From the NCBI GenBank assembly GCA_029561455.1, contig JAKQIY010000044.1, forward strand, positions 1 to 64,000: a stretch of DNA of 64,000 bases, given 5' to 3'. Position numbers and translations under genes: made by a program. Below, one piece after another: positions 18,738 to 27,760 of the stretch; within the stretch, counting starts at the first letter, position 1, and each line of letters begins with the position of its first letter. The notes under the pieces are model-generated. The model had not been told where the DNA came from and did not search any database. It saw only the letters and a program-made list of their open reading frames with translations. Source of the DNA: a bacterium (lineage in GTDB: Bacteria > Zhuqueibacterota > Zhuqueibacteria > Residuimicrobiales > Krinioviventaceae).

Positions 18738-20066
18738 ATGCGTAATTCCGGAGTTTTAATAATTTTATTTTTGGTAACCGGATCGATAGCCAGGTCACAG
18801 CATGCACCGTTAACCTTTTCTGCCCCCTGGACATCTCCATACCATGTTGATGCGGCCAGCAAATTCCATTTTGTCAATGATGAGGGAACCCATTTGTTTA
18901 TACTCAACAAAACCGCCTGGGCCTATTTCGCGTGTAAAAATCCAGAACAGGTTTTACAGCGGGCTGTTGATCAGGGTGTCAATGTCATCCGCGTTGCTTT
19001 GGAAGGAAGACCATATTATAAACAATTAGGGCTGGATATGTGGCCCTGGGGTGGAAACAGGGAAAATCCGCTTTGGCACGAGTTCAACCAGGATTACTGG
19101 CAGCAAGTGGAAGACCGGATACGTCTGGCCGGGGAATATGGTGTGGGATTGGACCTGGTGTTGTATTTTACATTATTCCCGGATGCTGCAGACACTGTTA
19201 ATCAGCGGGCTTATTGGCAATATACCTTAACACGGCTGGCAAAATATAGTAATATTCTGATCTGGGAAATTGCCAACGAGTACATTGAAAATGAGCTTTT
19301 TCAGGATACTGCCGGATATTACCTGCAATTGCATGACCCATTCAATCGCCCGGTATGCAGTTCGGACGGGACGACGGATGATGCTGTGTGGCCTGATAAA
19401 AGCTGGATGGATGTAGCCGTCAACCATTCCTGCACTTCCTCAACCGACGCCTATCCGCTGGATAAATGGTATTTAGCGGTAGCGCAAAATACCCGCGCGC
19501 ATGGCAAACCGGCGTTCTGTAATGAATCCGGGCGGGAGAAGCGGCATAAAAATGATGATGGAGTTCACCGCCGCAAGCAAGGGTGGTTGTGGTGTTCCGC
19601 CGGTTGTTACTGGACCTGGCATAGTTGGGATGGCTGTGAAGGGATAGATGATATTGATTATTATACTCCAGGTCAGGAGTTCCTTAAACCTATGGCCGAT
19701 TATTTCCGCGCTATGCCTTTTTACCGGTTGGCGCCAAATTATACAGTGGTAACGATAGATTCCACACAGTTGGTCAGTGTAACGCTGGCTGATGCCGGGC
19801 GTAACCTGATTTCTGCTTATGTTTGCAGTAAAACTAGCGGCGACATGGTGACCGGTGTTGTCGCTGCGCTGCGATTACCGGACGGGGAGTACCTCGTAAA
19901 ATTTAAAAGCCCGGTAAACCTGGCAGTTGTAGAAGAGAAGCAAGTTATTTCATCCGGTTTGAAGAAAATAAATATGTTGGCGTTACCCGCTTTTAAGGAC
20001 GACCTGATAATTAGAATAGAAAAAGTGTTATCCGCAGAAAAAACAAAAATCCCCGGAACAGAATAG
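18738..20066 (+). CDS. Secreted GH5-like (DUF4038/GH140-type) glycoside hydrolase
   Basis: A 442-residue exported TIM-barrel hydrolase. The start at 18738 has AGAGGA before it and begins a signal peptide (LIILFLVTGSIARS); an in-frame ATG at 18720 has no ribosome binding site. The opening KFHFVNDEGTHLFILNKTAWAYF is the DUF4038/apiosidase-like signature. Likely acid/base is E181 in IANEYIE and likely nucleophile is E263 in FCNESGRE. The large protein at 60994 has the same core (shared GVHRRKQ/GIHRRKQ, YWTWHSWDGCEGI). It lies 190 bases after the epimerase, perhaps under its own promoter, and could trim the operon's polymer or act on plant glycans. Confidence 0.75.
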   Translation: MRNSGVLIILFLVTGSIARSQHAPLTFSAPWTSPYHVDAASKFHFVNDEGTHLFILNKTAWAYFACKNPEQVLQRAVDQGVNVIRVALEGRPYYKQLGLDMWPWGGNRENPLWHEFNQDYWQQVEDRIRLAGEYGVGLDLVLYFTLFPDAADTVNQRAYWQYTLTRLAKYSNILIWEIANEYIENELFQDTAGYYLQLHDPFNRPVCSSDGTTDDAVWPDKSWMDVAVNHSCTSSTDAYPLDKWYLAVAQNTRAHGKPAFCNESGREKRHKNDDGVHRRKQGWLWCSAGCYWTWHSWDGCEGIDDIDYYTPGQEFLKPMADYFRAMPFYRLAPNYTVVTIDSTQLVSVTLADAGRNLISAYVCSKTSGDMVTGVVAALRLPDGEYLVKFKSPVNLAVVEEKQVISSGLKKINMLALPAFKDDLIIRIEKVLSAEKTKIPGTE

Positions 20067-20150
20067 CAAAAAAGGGCCGTAAAAGTATAATGGTGGTTAA
20101 AAGCGCTGCCCGGAATTTTTGATGGTAATAAAAGAACGGTAAAGATATAA

Positions 20151-21170
20151 TCAGGAGCAGAGTTGTACGCCAAAATCGCGTAAAGCCTGGGCCTGGGCCA
20201 GCAGGTTTTCCACCGGGGTGCCGTCCGGGATTTCGCAGCCGGCCATGCTGATGCAGGTGGCGCCGCCCTGCTGCATACATTGCAGCGTCGCCTGGCGGAC
20301 GCTTGCCGGTGAACTTTGCAGCATCACCGCTACCGGGTCAAAGTTCCCGCAAATTGCCGGATAGCCGCCATACAGTGCGGCGGCTTGGCCAAAATCCACC
20401 ATCCAGTCCAGGTCGATAATATCAGCGCCGCTCTGCACCATTTCGTTCAAAATCAACGAGGTATTGCCGCAAATATGCAGGCGCGGAATGGCGCCCATTT
20501 CCTTAACTGCCGCAAAGATGCGCTGCTGGTACGGCAGGGCAAATTCGCGGTACAGCGCCGGAGAGATTTGCGACACAACCGAATCGCCCAGGCCGATGAT
20601 ATTCGCCCCGGCCTGAACCTGGGCGCGGGCAAAATTGATCGCTACAGTAACGCACAATTCCAGCAATTCTTTGACCCATTGCGGTCTTTCGTACAGATCC
20701 ATCATTAAAGCGCTAACACCGCGCAGATCCGCGGCTTCGGCCAGCGCGCCTTCCACCCAGCCCATTACCGGCATAGTATCGCCAGCCTGTTCCCGGAAAC
20801 GGGTTATAGCTTGCAGCCTGTCGGTCATGCGTTTGCCGTCTTCCGGTTTTACAAGAGTCATCTTTAATAGATCTGTTTCATTTTGCAACAGGGGAATTTT
20901 GCACACCGGCAGGCCGTCATAAGGGAATTCAATCTGCGCGCCCAAATCCGCCGCTTCGCGGTAAGGATCGGAAATTGCCTGCAAAATATCAAGAGCAAAC
21001 GCTTCGGCCACTGCAAAATTAGCGTCACACAATACCCGGTAGTCGAGGTAATAGCGGGACAATGGCTGCTTGATATAATGAGCGGCAAAGGTCATCATAA
21101 TATTAAAGTTGGGGGGACGATCAACCGGTTCGCCCCGCAGCCGCTTTTGCACGCGTTGTATAGCATTCAT
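20151..21170 (-). CDS. UROD-family corrinoid methyltransferase (MtaA/CmuA-like)
   Basis: A 339-residue member of the uroporphyrinogen-decarboxylase fold. The decarboxylase itself is unlikely, because the operon carries corrinoid and homocysteine methyl-transfer genes. The zinc site of MtaA-type methyltransferases is present: HICGN in the middle (H-x-C) and a third Cys in SMAGCEIPDGTP near the C terminus. Other family landmarks are VEGALAEAADLRG and the repeated ICGNFDP. It would move a methyl group between a corrinoid protein and a thiol or another acceptor in the cytoplasm. Last gene of the operon. No intrinsic terminator is obvious in the 84 bases to the convergent gene. Confidence 0.85.
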   Translation of the reverse strand: MNAIQRVQKRLRGEPVDRPPNFNIMMTFAAHYIKQPLSRYYLDYRVLCDANFAVAEAFALDILQAISDPYREAADLGAQIEFPYDGLPVCKIPLLQNETDLLKMTLVKPEDGKRMTDRLQAITRFREQAGDTMPVMGWVEGALAEAADLRGVSALMMDLYERPQWVKELLELCVTVAINFARAQVQAGANIIGLGDSVVSQISPALYREFALPYQQRIFAAVKEMGAIPRLHICGNTSLILNEMVQSGADIIDLDWMVDFGQAAALYGGYPAICGNFDPVAVMLQSSPASVRQATLQCMQQGGATCISMAGCEIPDGTPVENLLAQAQALRDFGVQLCS

Positions 21171-21188
21171 AACAACAGACCACTGGTT

Positions 21189-22265
21189 TTATTTATAATT
21201 GATAACAGTTTCAACCAAGGCGCAGTAATTTCTGGCCGGGATATAATCGGAAATTGAATTGCCGGAGCCGATTGCCAAACCACCCTTGTCGCCGGCAATC
21301 CGCAACAGGTTGGTCACCCGTTTACGGACATCGGCAGTGGTTTTTTTCGCCATAAAGTTCATATCAATGCCGCCCATTATACCGATCCGGTCTCCCCAGC
21401 AGGTATAAGCCTCTTCAACCGGAAAGATGTTATCTTCGAAGGAATGTTTGGCGTCGAATTTCATATCGTCGGTTATATCCGGCAGCACTTGTTCCAGGTT
21501 GCCGCAGGAGTGGAGAATGACCGGTTTGCCGGCCTGGTGACAGAGTTCCACCAATTTTTTATACCATGGGAAAATATAGGCGCGCAGGGCGTCGGGACTG
21601 AGCATGGTTTGGGTCTTGAACCCCCAGTCATCATTGGCCAACAAGGCGCCGACGGCGTCATATTGCAGGCAGTTTTGGTAAAATTGCAGAATACGGGAAC
21701 CGACATTGTTAAATATTTCTCCGGCCAGTTCCGGGTCTTCGAACAGCATGATGCACAGGTTTTCAAAACCGACAATGTTGATCACAGTTTCCAGCACTCC
21801 CTCATAACCGCTAACGATCAGCTTCATGCCGGCAGGTAATTCGGCGGCAATTTTGTGCAGCGCCGAATAATCACCAGACAGTGGATCGGGCCAGTTATAG
21901 TCGGCAAAACCGGCGCGGTCGGTGATCATGGCGCCATCATTCAATGATTTTGAGGCTTTTTTATGAACGTTTGCAGTCGGGAAGATCATGGCGCGCAAGT
22001 GCCAGCCGCCAATGACGGCATAATCGTACCCGGCATTATAAAAACCCCGGGTCAGAAAGCGGCACCAGCCCAGCGCGTCGTCCTGCGGCGGTATCGGCAG
22101 GCCGCTGATCCTGGAGATGAATTTATCATTTATTATGAACTCGAATAAAGTGGGGCGAGAGGGACGTTGCCGCCGGCATATTGATAAAATATTCCCGAAA
22201 TCCGGCTTTCTGTTCAGATCTTGTATCTTTTTTACCAGTTTTTCCAGGATGACCAAATCAGGCAT
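21189..22265 (-). CDS. UROD-family methyltransferase-like protein, incomplete zinc site
   Basis: A 358-residue UROD-fold protein. It keeps HSCGN (H-x-C) in the position of the zinc motif, but the late Cys of MtaA-type enzymes is replaced by a Ser/Gly stretch (LAIGSGNSISDYIP). The ending SGNSISDYIP..N is common in UROD paralogues of corrinoid clusters, whose substrates mostly remain unknown. It may bind the methyl donor substrate rather than a thiol acceptor. Spacing to the next gene downstream is 18 bases. Confidence 0.8.
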   Translation of the reverse strand: MPDLVILEKLVKKIQDLNRKPDFGNILSICRRQRPSRPTLFEFIINDKFISRISGLPIPPQDDALGWCRFLTRGFYNAGYDYAVIGGWHLRAMIFPTANVHKKASKSLNDGAMITDRAGFADYNWPDPLSGDYSALHKIAAELPAGMKLIVSGYEGVLETVINIVGFENLCIMLFEDPELAGEIFNNVGSRILQFYQNCLQYDAVGALLANDDWGFKTQTMLSPDALRAYIFPWYKKLVELCHQAGKPVILHSCGNLEQVLPDITDDMKFDAKHSFEDNIFPVEEAYTCWGDRIGIMGGIDMNFMAKKTTADVRKRVTNLLRIAGDKGGLAIGSGNSISDYIPARNYCALVETVINYK

Positions 22266-22299
22266 TCAATAATTCACTTTATGTTGATAATGCAGCTCA

Positions 22300-23019
22300 T
22301 CAGGTTTTGATTTTTCTATAAATACACTGTTTATCATCGCACAAGTTACAGGCATAGCCGCGGCGTTTGACATCCGGGCCTATACCGATAATGCCGCTAA
22401 CAGATTTTATCGGTATCATCAGGGCGGTTTCGGTCAGCCGGATGCCGCAATAACCCGGCGGCAGCAGGGAAAAAAGTAAATGCTGTTCCGCAACCGGCCA
22501 GTTGCAATATCCGGGACTGTAGCGGTTGGTTATTCCCAAACCCAGTTCGCGCATTTGCGCTTCAAGATAATTGTGGGTTTGTTCAACAGCCTGTTCCACC
22601 GCTTCAGAGGCTACGGCATCGACAATATAGCCTTTGAGGTAATCGCCGTTATCGATCAGTTGCCGCGACCAGTTTTCCATGCCGGGGCCGATAGTACAGA
22701 GAAATACTGCCACAGCGACAGCTTTTTTCATTTGCACGGTAATAATTTTTTCCGTCCTGAAATCGAGTCCGCCAAAATGCAGAGTTTTATAATCCGGCTC
22801 GGCCAAAAGATCATTAAATATTTTATAGCCACTGGCCGGTTCCATCCGGCGCCGGGATTCACTAATTATTTTGTCGATCATATCATCGATGTGCCGGTCG
22901 GAGTGGTTGAGCGGATAGCCAATTCCAACCCGGATGATGGCTGGGTCTATAACCAGCTTTTCAAGTAGTGGTTGAATAGAGACCAATTCTTCAACCGGTA
23001 AGGCGCTCGTCTCCGTCAT
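22300..23019 (-). CDS. Stand-alone MetH reactivation-domain protein
   Basis: A 239-residue homologue of the C-terminal SAM-binding activation domain of cobalamin-dependent methionine synthase. The key stretch is NRYSPGYCNWPVAEQHLLF (RxxPGY-type SAM site), followed by GIRLTETALMIPIKSVSGIIG. A cysteine tail, CNLCDDKQC, is not in canonical MetH and could bind a metal or iron-sulfur centre. In MetH this domain re-methylates cob(II)alamin using SAM and an electron. Here it would rescue the separate corrinoid protein encoded at 26153-26818. Its start overlaps the stop of the homocysteine-methyltransferase gene by four bases. Confidence 0.85.
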   Translation of the reverse strand: MTETSALPVEELVSIQPLLEKLVIDPAIIRVGIGYPLNHSDRHIDDMIDKIISESRRRMEPASGYKIFNDLLAEPDYKTLHFGGLDFRTEKIITVQMKKAVAVAVFLCTIGPGMENWSRQLIDNGDYLKGYIVDAVASEAVEQAVEQTHNYLEAQMRELGLGITNRYSPGYCNWPVAEQHLLFSLLPPGYCGIRLTETALMIPIKSVSGIIGIGPDVKRRGYACNLCDDKQCIYRKIKT

Positions 23020-23909
23020 ACTTTTTTATACTGTTTTACAGCCAGTTTGAGTTGTTGAATGTGTTCCGGTCCTGTACCGCAGCAGCCACCGATAATATTA
23101 GCTCCGGCCTGAATTAACTGCGGAACCAGAGCGGCCATTTCCTGCGGGGTTTCCGGAAAGACGGTTTTACCGTCCTGAAGGAGCGGTTTGCCGGCATTGG
23201 CGTGTACCAATATGGGAATATCGCGGTTGGCAGTACGGAGTTCCCGGACGATTTCAACCATGCGGCTCATCCCGTTACCGCAATTGGTACCGATGATATC
23301 TACACCCAGTTTTTGCGTCATTTCCAGCATTTGGCGGGGAGAAACGCCCATCATAGTACGGTAATCGCCGTTTATAGTTCTTTCAAAGGTGAATGTACAA
23401 ACAATTTCCAGATCGGTATTTTCTTTGACGGCTCTGATGGCCTGTTCGGCTTCATCCAGCGCCGACATGGTTTCGATACAGACGGCATCGACGCCGCCAT
23501 CGTAAAGCCCCTGCGCCTGAATTTTAAAGCCTTCATATAATTCCTGTTCGGTTACATCGCCCATCATCAGGATGACCCCGGTAGGGCCTATGGAGCCGAG
23601 AACAAAATAATCCTTTCCGGCAGCCCGCCGCGATATGGCGGCAGCCGCTTTATTGATCTCGTACACCTTATCCGACAGGTTATAATGCTGTAATTTAAAG
23701 GGGTTGGCGCCAAAGCTGTTGGTGAGCACCATGTCGGCTCCGGCCTGAATGTATTGATGTGGAATATCTTCCACCAGTTCGGGATGCGTCAGGTTCCATG
23801 ATTCCGGGCATTCGCCGGACTGCAAGCCTTTTTTATGTAAAAACGTACCCCAGGCGCCGTCTGAAACCAATATGCGGCCGGTTTTGAGTATATCGGTGAT
23901 TTTTTTCAT
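23016..23909 (-). CDS. Homocysteine S-methyltransferase domain protein (MetH N-terminal-like)
   Basis: A 297-residue betaine/homocysteine methyltransferase-family protein, equivalent to the first domain of MetH. The opening ILVSDGAWGTFLHKKG, the TNSFGAN motif, and the zinc cysteines in GTNCGNG and GGCCGTGPEHI are all present. The start at 23909 (MKKITDILKTG) has TGGGAA a few bases before it; a longer frame from 23936 has no ribosome binding site. It should methylate homocysteine from a methyl-corrinoid protein. No folate-binding domain is fused to it or present nearby, so the methyl group probably comes from the UROD-type enzymes. It is separated from the upstream gene by about 180 bases, the only sizeable gap in the operon. 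Confidence 0.88.
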   Translation of the reverse strand: MKKITDILKTGRILVSDGAWGTFLHKKGLQSGECPESWNLTHPELVEDIPHQYIQAGADMVLTNSFGANPFKLQHYNLSDKVYEINKAAAAISRRAAGKDYFVLGSIGPTGVILMMGDVTEQELYEGFKIQAQGLYDGGVDAVCIETMSALDEAEQAIRAVKENTDLEIVCTFTFERTINGDYRTMMGVSPRQMLEMTQKLGVDIIGTNCGNGMSRMVEIVRELRTANRDIPILVHANAGKPLLQDGKTVFPETPQEMAALVPQLIQAGANIIGGCCGTGPEHIQQLKLAVKQYKKV

Positions 23910-24092
23910 ATTATTCCCAGCTTGGTAACATAACAACCGGCTCGTACCCGGTGATTATCAGTATTAAAAGTAAATTTATGGAAAAAGTTTATTTGGCTGA
24001 TCAGTACCAATGAACAACCGGTTATTTGAAATATAGGAAATGATTAGCAGTTTTCAAAATACTTATGTAAAAACCTGGATAAAAAATTATTT

Positions 24093-25187
24093 TTAACCAA
24101 GTACTTTGGCCTGGGGAGTGAACCCGCGTTCGTCAAACAAGTCAAACATCTTTTCCAGCACCTCCGGTTTTGATTGCATGTCGCCGATCCAGAAATACAT
24201 GCTGGTATTATGCTGCATACAATCAAGCATATAGTGCAGCATATCGGCTTCGTCGGAAAAATCTCCCCATTTGCGTGTATCTTCAGTTAGATGCATTCCG
24301 GCGCAAAGGTGCGGAGCCAGCACCGCCCGTCCGGAAAATTCACGGATAATTATTTTTGCATCCACAGAATTACCGGGATTCCAGTTATATGCCCGGATAT
24401 TGGGAATTTTTTTAATATTTTCAAAATACTCTTCCCGCCAGGTGCAGGAATGATAAAACAGCGGGCCACAGGCTTGCGCGATTTTTATCACCCAAGGCAG
24501 ACTGAACTGTTCGTGCATCGCAGGAGACAGCAGTGAAAGAGTATCATCAGAACATAAGGTGCCTTCATTATTATTCCAGATATATGGGAATTGTGTGCCA
24601 TTCAATCTGTTACCGCAGATTTTACGCATCTCATTGATAAAACGAATGATAAAGCTGGTAATATCCTGAAGCAGCGCTTGTATCGGTTCAGGATTGAGCA
24701 GTAATGCCGTGTACAGACCAGAGCCACAAATCACTTCGGCAATGCCCAGCGGGGACTGGATATCGACGGCGCGGATTTGTTCATTATCTTTTAAACCGGT
24801 CATCAGCTTTTGCATGGCGCACAGCAACTCACCGCTTTTACCTTCCCAAACATCATTGTTCGGCAAGGGTAAAGACGACCGGTTAAGTAAATCCTCTTCA
24901 GTAAACAAAGGCTCTGCCCATTCCTTGCCATCCTCCATGATAATAGTACGGCATCCCACTGCCAGGGGAAAAATGCAGGTACTGTTTCCCGGCACTTGAA
25001 CCGCTGATTGTGGTGACCAGTCCCATATCGCCAGCTTGTTCAGTTTATTACTGCTCGAAGAAATGCCATTCAGCGAGTAAAAACAATTTTTTTCCGCGGG
25101 ATGGGTAAAAGCGTGCAGCAACATATCTTGCATTTGCATGTTTATCCGGGACTGGTCAGCTTTTGTTATCATTTCCGTATTGTCCAT
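24093..25187 (-). CDS. Divergent UROD-family protein (HSCTW variant)
   Basis: A 364-residue UROD-fold protein, the most divergent of the five here. The zinc motif position reads YHSCTWREEY (H-x-C kept, following Gly-Asn lost), and the late Cys is missing. The segment SRLNG..FPYIWNNNEGTLCSDD and the ending IGDMQSKPEVLEKM are recognisable family features. ATG at 25187 is preferred over TTG at 25205, both of which overlap the upstream gene's end. Function is unknown; a substrate-specific methyltransferase or a binding partner are both possible. Confidence 0.65.
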   Translation of the reverse strand: MDNTEMITKADQSRINMQMQDMLLHAFTHPAEKNCFYSLNGISSSSNKLNKLAIWDWSPQSAVQVPGNSTCIFPLAVGCRTIIMEDGKEWAEPLFTEEDLLNRSSLPLPNNDVWEGKSGELLCAMQKLMTGLKDNEQIRAVDIQSPLGIAEVICGSGLYTALLLNPEPIQALLQDITSFIIRFINEMRKICGNRLNGTQFPYIWNNNEGTLCSDDTLSLLSPAMHEQFSLPWVIKIAQACGPLFYHSCTWREEYFENIKKIPNIRAYNWNPGNSVDAKIIIREFSGRAVLAPHLCAGMHLTEDTRKWGDFSDEADMLHYMLDCMQHNTSMYFWIGDMQSKPEVLEKMFDLFDERGFTPQAKVLG

Positions 25188-26163
25188 ATTCTCGCCATGC
25201 CTCAATCATTGCCATGAAATTTTCTTTATGCGTTTGCGGTTGTATTACATTGGATGCGCCTAGTACAAAACCGCCGCCCGGTTTGTTCAATTGCAGTAAG
25301 CGGCTTGTTTCCTCAAATACCTGTTCAGGCGCGCCTTGCAGAAACAGACCGCAATCCACATTTCCGCACAGGCACACCTTATTTAACGCTTGTTTTTTTA
25401 CATTCGCAAGCTCTATTCCGGCAACGGGGTCGAGCGCCTGGAGGGCCATAATCCCGCTCGACAGCAGTTCAGCAAGGCAGGGCATGATATTACCATCCGA
25501 ATGTAAAATGGGAAATGCCTGTAATTTTTTAATTTCCCCGGCCCAGCGCCGCAGCCAGGGCAGAATGAACTCCTGCATTTGCTGAGGGTTAAAATAGGGA
25601 CCCCGGTTATCGGCCAGATCCGAGGCAGTGATAAAGCCTTCCACTCCGGCATCCCGCAGTCTTTTCGCATTTTCCAGGCCCTGGCTATAACAATCTTGCG
25701 CTTGACTGGCAATTTTCTCAGGCTCTTCCAGCATTTGTATGGAAAAGGATAGATAATTGTCAGCGCCGGGCATAGCCAGTACCCCGCCGGTGATAGCCAT
25801 GAGCAGCACGTCGTTATGTGCTATATTATACAATAATTTCGCCTGTTGTATGCGTTTCTGCGGCGGCAGCCAGAACCAGGCTGGTGCACCGGGCGCTATT
25901 TCCCAGTAGCCGCCAGGAATGGTCAGCGCTGCAAATTTATATTCACTGCTAACCCAATACATAATTTCTGCATTAGTATGCAGTGCCCGTTCCTGCTCTT
26001 TACGGGTTAGTTTGGTAAACTCTGTACCCAAGATTACCCGTTGGTCACTGAATCTATCCCAAAGATGAAATTCCAGTTCCCACAACGGCACTGCGCCCTG
26101 CGGCTGACGGCAATGCAGGGCATCTAGAATGTCAGTTAATGGTGAACTCAAATCAGGCGACAT
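25156..26163 (-). CDS. UROD-family protein with Asp in place of the zinc Cys
   Basis: A 335-residue UROD-fold protein. The centre reads FPILHSDGNIMPCLAELL, the HSDGN form in which the metal-binding Cys of MtaA-type enzymes is Asp. It also lacks the late Cys (FVLGASNVIQPQTH). HSDGN members are frequent among uncharacterised UROD paralogues and may act on the methylated substrate rather than on a thiol. The start overlaps the corrinoid-protein stop by 11 bases, which points to co-translation and possibly a direct methyltransferase-corrinoid pair. Confidence 0.8.
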   Translation of the reverse strand: MSPDLSSPLTDILDALHCRQPQGAVPLWELEFHLWDRFSDQRVILGTEFTKLTRKEQERALHTNAEIMYWVSSEYKFAALTIPGGYWEIAPGAPAWFWLPPQKRIQQAKLLYNIAHNDVLLMAITGGVLAMPGADNYLSFSIQMLEEPEKIASQAQDCYSQGLENAKRLRDAGVEGFITASDLADNRGPYFNPQQMQEFILPWLRRWAGEIKKLQAFPILHSDGNIMPCLAELLSSGIMALQALDPVAGIELANVKKQALNKVCLCGNVDCGLFLQGAPEQVFEETSRLLQLNKPGGGFVLGASNVIQPQTHKENFMAMIEAWREYGQYGNDNKS

Positions 26164-26818
26164 AACTGTTTAGTAATTTCACTGCCGCCTGCGGATCAGG
26201 AGCATAACCATCGGCATGGATCTTGTTGGCAAAATCCTGGGTCAGAGGCGCGCCGCCAACCAGCACTTTGGTGGCAGGGTACTTGGCTTTGATGGCCTGA
26301 ATGGATTTTTCCATATTGACCATGGTGGTCGTGAGCAAGGCGCTCATACCGACGATGGCGTTCGGATGCTGAGCTATAGCTGCCAAATATTTATCGGTGG
26401 AGACATCCACGCCCAGGTCGATCACTTCCCAGCCGTTGCCTTCAACCACCATGCTCACCAGTTTTTTGCCAATGTCGTGTAAATCGCCGGCAACGGTGCC
26501 GATGATGAATTTGCCTTTGCGCTGCACACTGCCGGACTGGAAGAAGGGCTTTAAATGCACCATGACTGCGTTCATTGCCTTGGCGGACATGAGCAGTTCC
26601 GGCACGAATGCTTCATTCTTTGCAAATTTTTCACCGATGCTCTGCATGCCCTGCATACAAGCGCCGAGGATCCGGTTGGCATCGATCCCGGCTTCGATAG
26701 CCTGTTTGGCCAGTTCATCGGCGCCATCCTGTTCGCGTAAATCCGGGGGGTACGGCGAGGTTTTATTGGTTTTGCCCCGTTCAATACATATAGCTAGTTT
26801 CACGATTATCTCGTCCAT
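26153..26818 (-). CDS. Corrinoid (B12-binding) methyl-carrier protein, MtaC/MtbC-like
   Basis: A 221-residue two-domain corrinoid protein like the cobalamin module of MetH and the MtaC/MtbC family. Residues about 30-100 form the helical cap (GIDANRILGACMQGMQSIGEKF, then FVPELLMSAKAMN). Residues about 103-221 form the Rossmann B12 domain with the signature GDLHDIGKKL (His114 as lower cobalt ligand), SALLTTTM (about 159-166) and GGAP (188-191). It should carry the methyl group between the UROD-type enzymes and the homocysteine methyltransferase. Strong position evidence: directly upstream of the HSDGN UROD gene. Confidence 0.93.
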   Translation of the reverse strand: MDEIIVKLAICIERGKTNKTSPYPPDLREQDGADELAKQAIEAGIDANRILGACMQGMQSIGEKFAKNEAFVPELLMSAKAMNAVMVHLKPFFQSGSVQRKGKFIIGTVAGDLHDIGKKLVSMVVEGNGWEVIDLGVDVSTDKYLAAIAQHPNAIVGMSALLTTTMVNMEKSIQAIKAKYPATKVLVGGAPLTQDFANKIHADGYAPDPQAAVKLLNSYVA

Positions 26819-26839
26819 GTGGTTTCCTTTCGTACGTTG

Positions 26840-27760
26840 TTATATATGAAAAAATGATAATGATTGTCTGAATTCCGCATTATCCAGTCCGGGGCCGAGT
26901 GCGATCAGTTCGGTTTGCCCGGAATAGTCCGTTATTATTTCTATGGTCGTTCTACCAAAGCATGATTGTACAGCCGCCATTTTTCCATCATCTAATTTAA
27001 CAAATCCTTTTAAACGATGGATTTTATTTTCTGCGGACCGGACAAATTTTTCCAGCGTTTCCCGCGAAACCGGCCGGGTATGGCGGTAGACCACCGAGCC
27101 GATGTCCGGACGGGGACCGGACTGTTCATTTACAGGCAGTTGCGCCGCATTGCGCCCCGGTTCCGTATATTCGGCCAATTGCCCGGCAAAAGGAATGTCG
27201 CAAAATTGGGTGACGCGGATGTCGGCAAACGGGTTCAGTTCCCTGATCCTGTTGTGGATTGCTGGTTCATTACAGTTCCCCAGATCCGTTTTGTTGATGA
27301 GCACGGTGTCGGCAATGCGCACCTGGTGTATGACCCGTGTAATATTTCGCGCGTATTTAAGGAAATTCACTGCGTCCACCACACACCAGATATGCGCCAG
27401 ATACAGTCGGTTTTTCAGAGACTCCGCTTCCAGCAATTGTCCAATCGCAATGGGATCGGCCAGACCGGTGGCTTCCAGGATGATGGCGTCAAACGATTGC
27501 GATTGTACCAGTTCCGTAAGTTGTTTTATAAAATCGCCCAGCAGGCACACACAGAAAACCGAACCTTTATTGATTTCCACAATTGTAAAGGATTTGCCGG
27601 TGCGCTGCAATTCACGGCTGTCGGCATGGCCGGTAGAAAATTCATTCTGGATGACCGCGATTTTTTTCGTATCCGCATAAGAATCGATAAACCGTTTCAG
27701 CAGGGTGGTTTTGCCGCTGCCCAGAAAACCGGTGATGAGGAAAAAAGGCACGCTGCTCAT
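26840..27760 (-). CDS. CobW/COG0523-family GTPase
   Basis: A 306-residue P-loop GTPase with Walker A GFLGSGKT at residues 11-18, the Cys-containing switch region GSVFCVC in place of the usual CxCC metal motif, EATGLADP, and the NKTD guanine-specificity motif. The C-terminal CobW domain includes HRLKGFVKLDDGK. COG0523 proteins deliver metals (cobalt, zinc, nickel) or support cofactor loading. Here it may load zinc into the UROD-type enzymes or help corrinoid assembly. ATG at 27760 is preferred because it forms a TTATGA overlap with the previous stop and has AAGGAT upstream; a frame from 27778 also exists. Confidence 0.85.
   Translation of the reverse strand: MSSVPFFLITGFLGSGKTTLLKRFIDSYADTKKIAVIQNEFSTGHADSRELQRTGKSFTIVEINKGSVFCVCLLGDFIKQLTELVQSQSFDAIILEATGLADPIAIGQLLEAESLKNRLYLAHIWCVVDAVNFLKYARNITRVIHQVRIADTVLINKTDLGNCNEPAIHNRIRELNPFADIRVTQFCDIPFAGQLAEYTEPGRNAAQLPVNEQSGPRPDIGSVVYRHTRPVSRETLEKFVRSAENKIHRLKGFVKLDDGKMAAVQSCFGRTTIEIITDYSGQTELIALGPGLDNAEFRQSLSFFHI

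Noticed and set aside
20151-21170. Haem-biosynthesis uroporphyrinogen decarboxylase
   Set aside because: Context is corrinoid and homocysteine methyl transfer, and the HxC plus late Cys zinc site is that of methyltransferases; no other haem gene is nearby.
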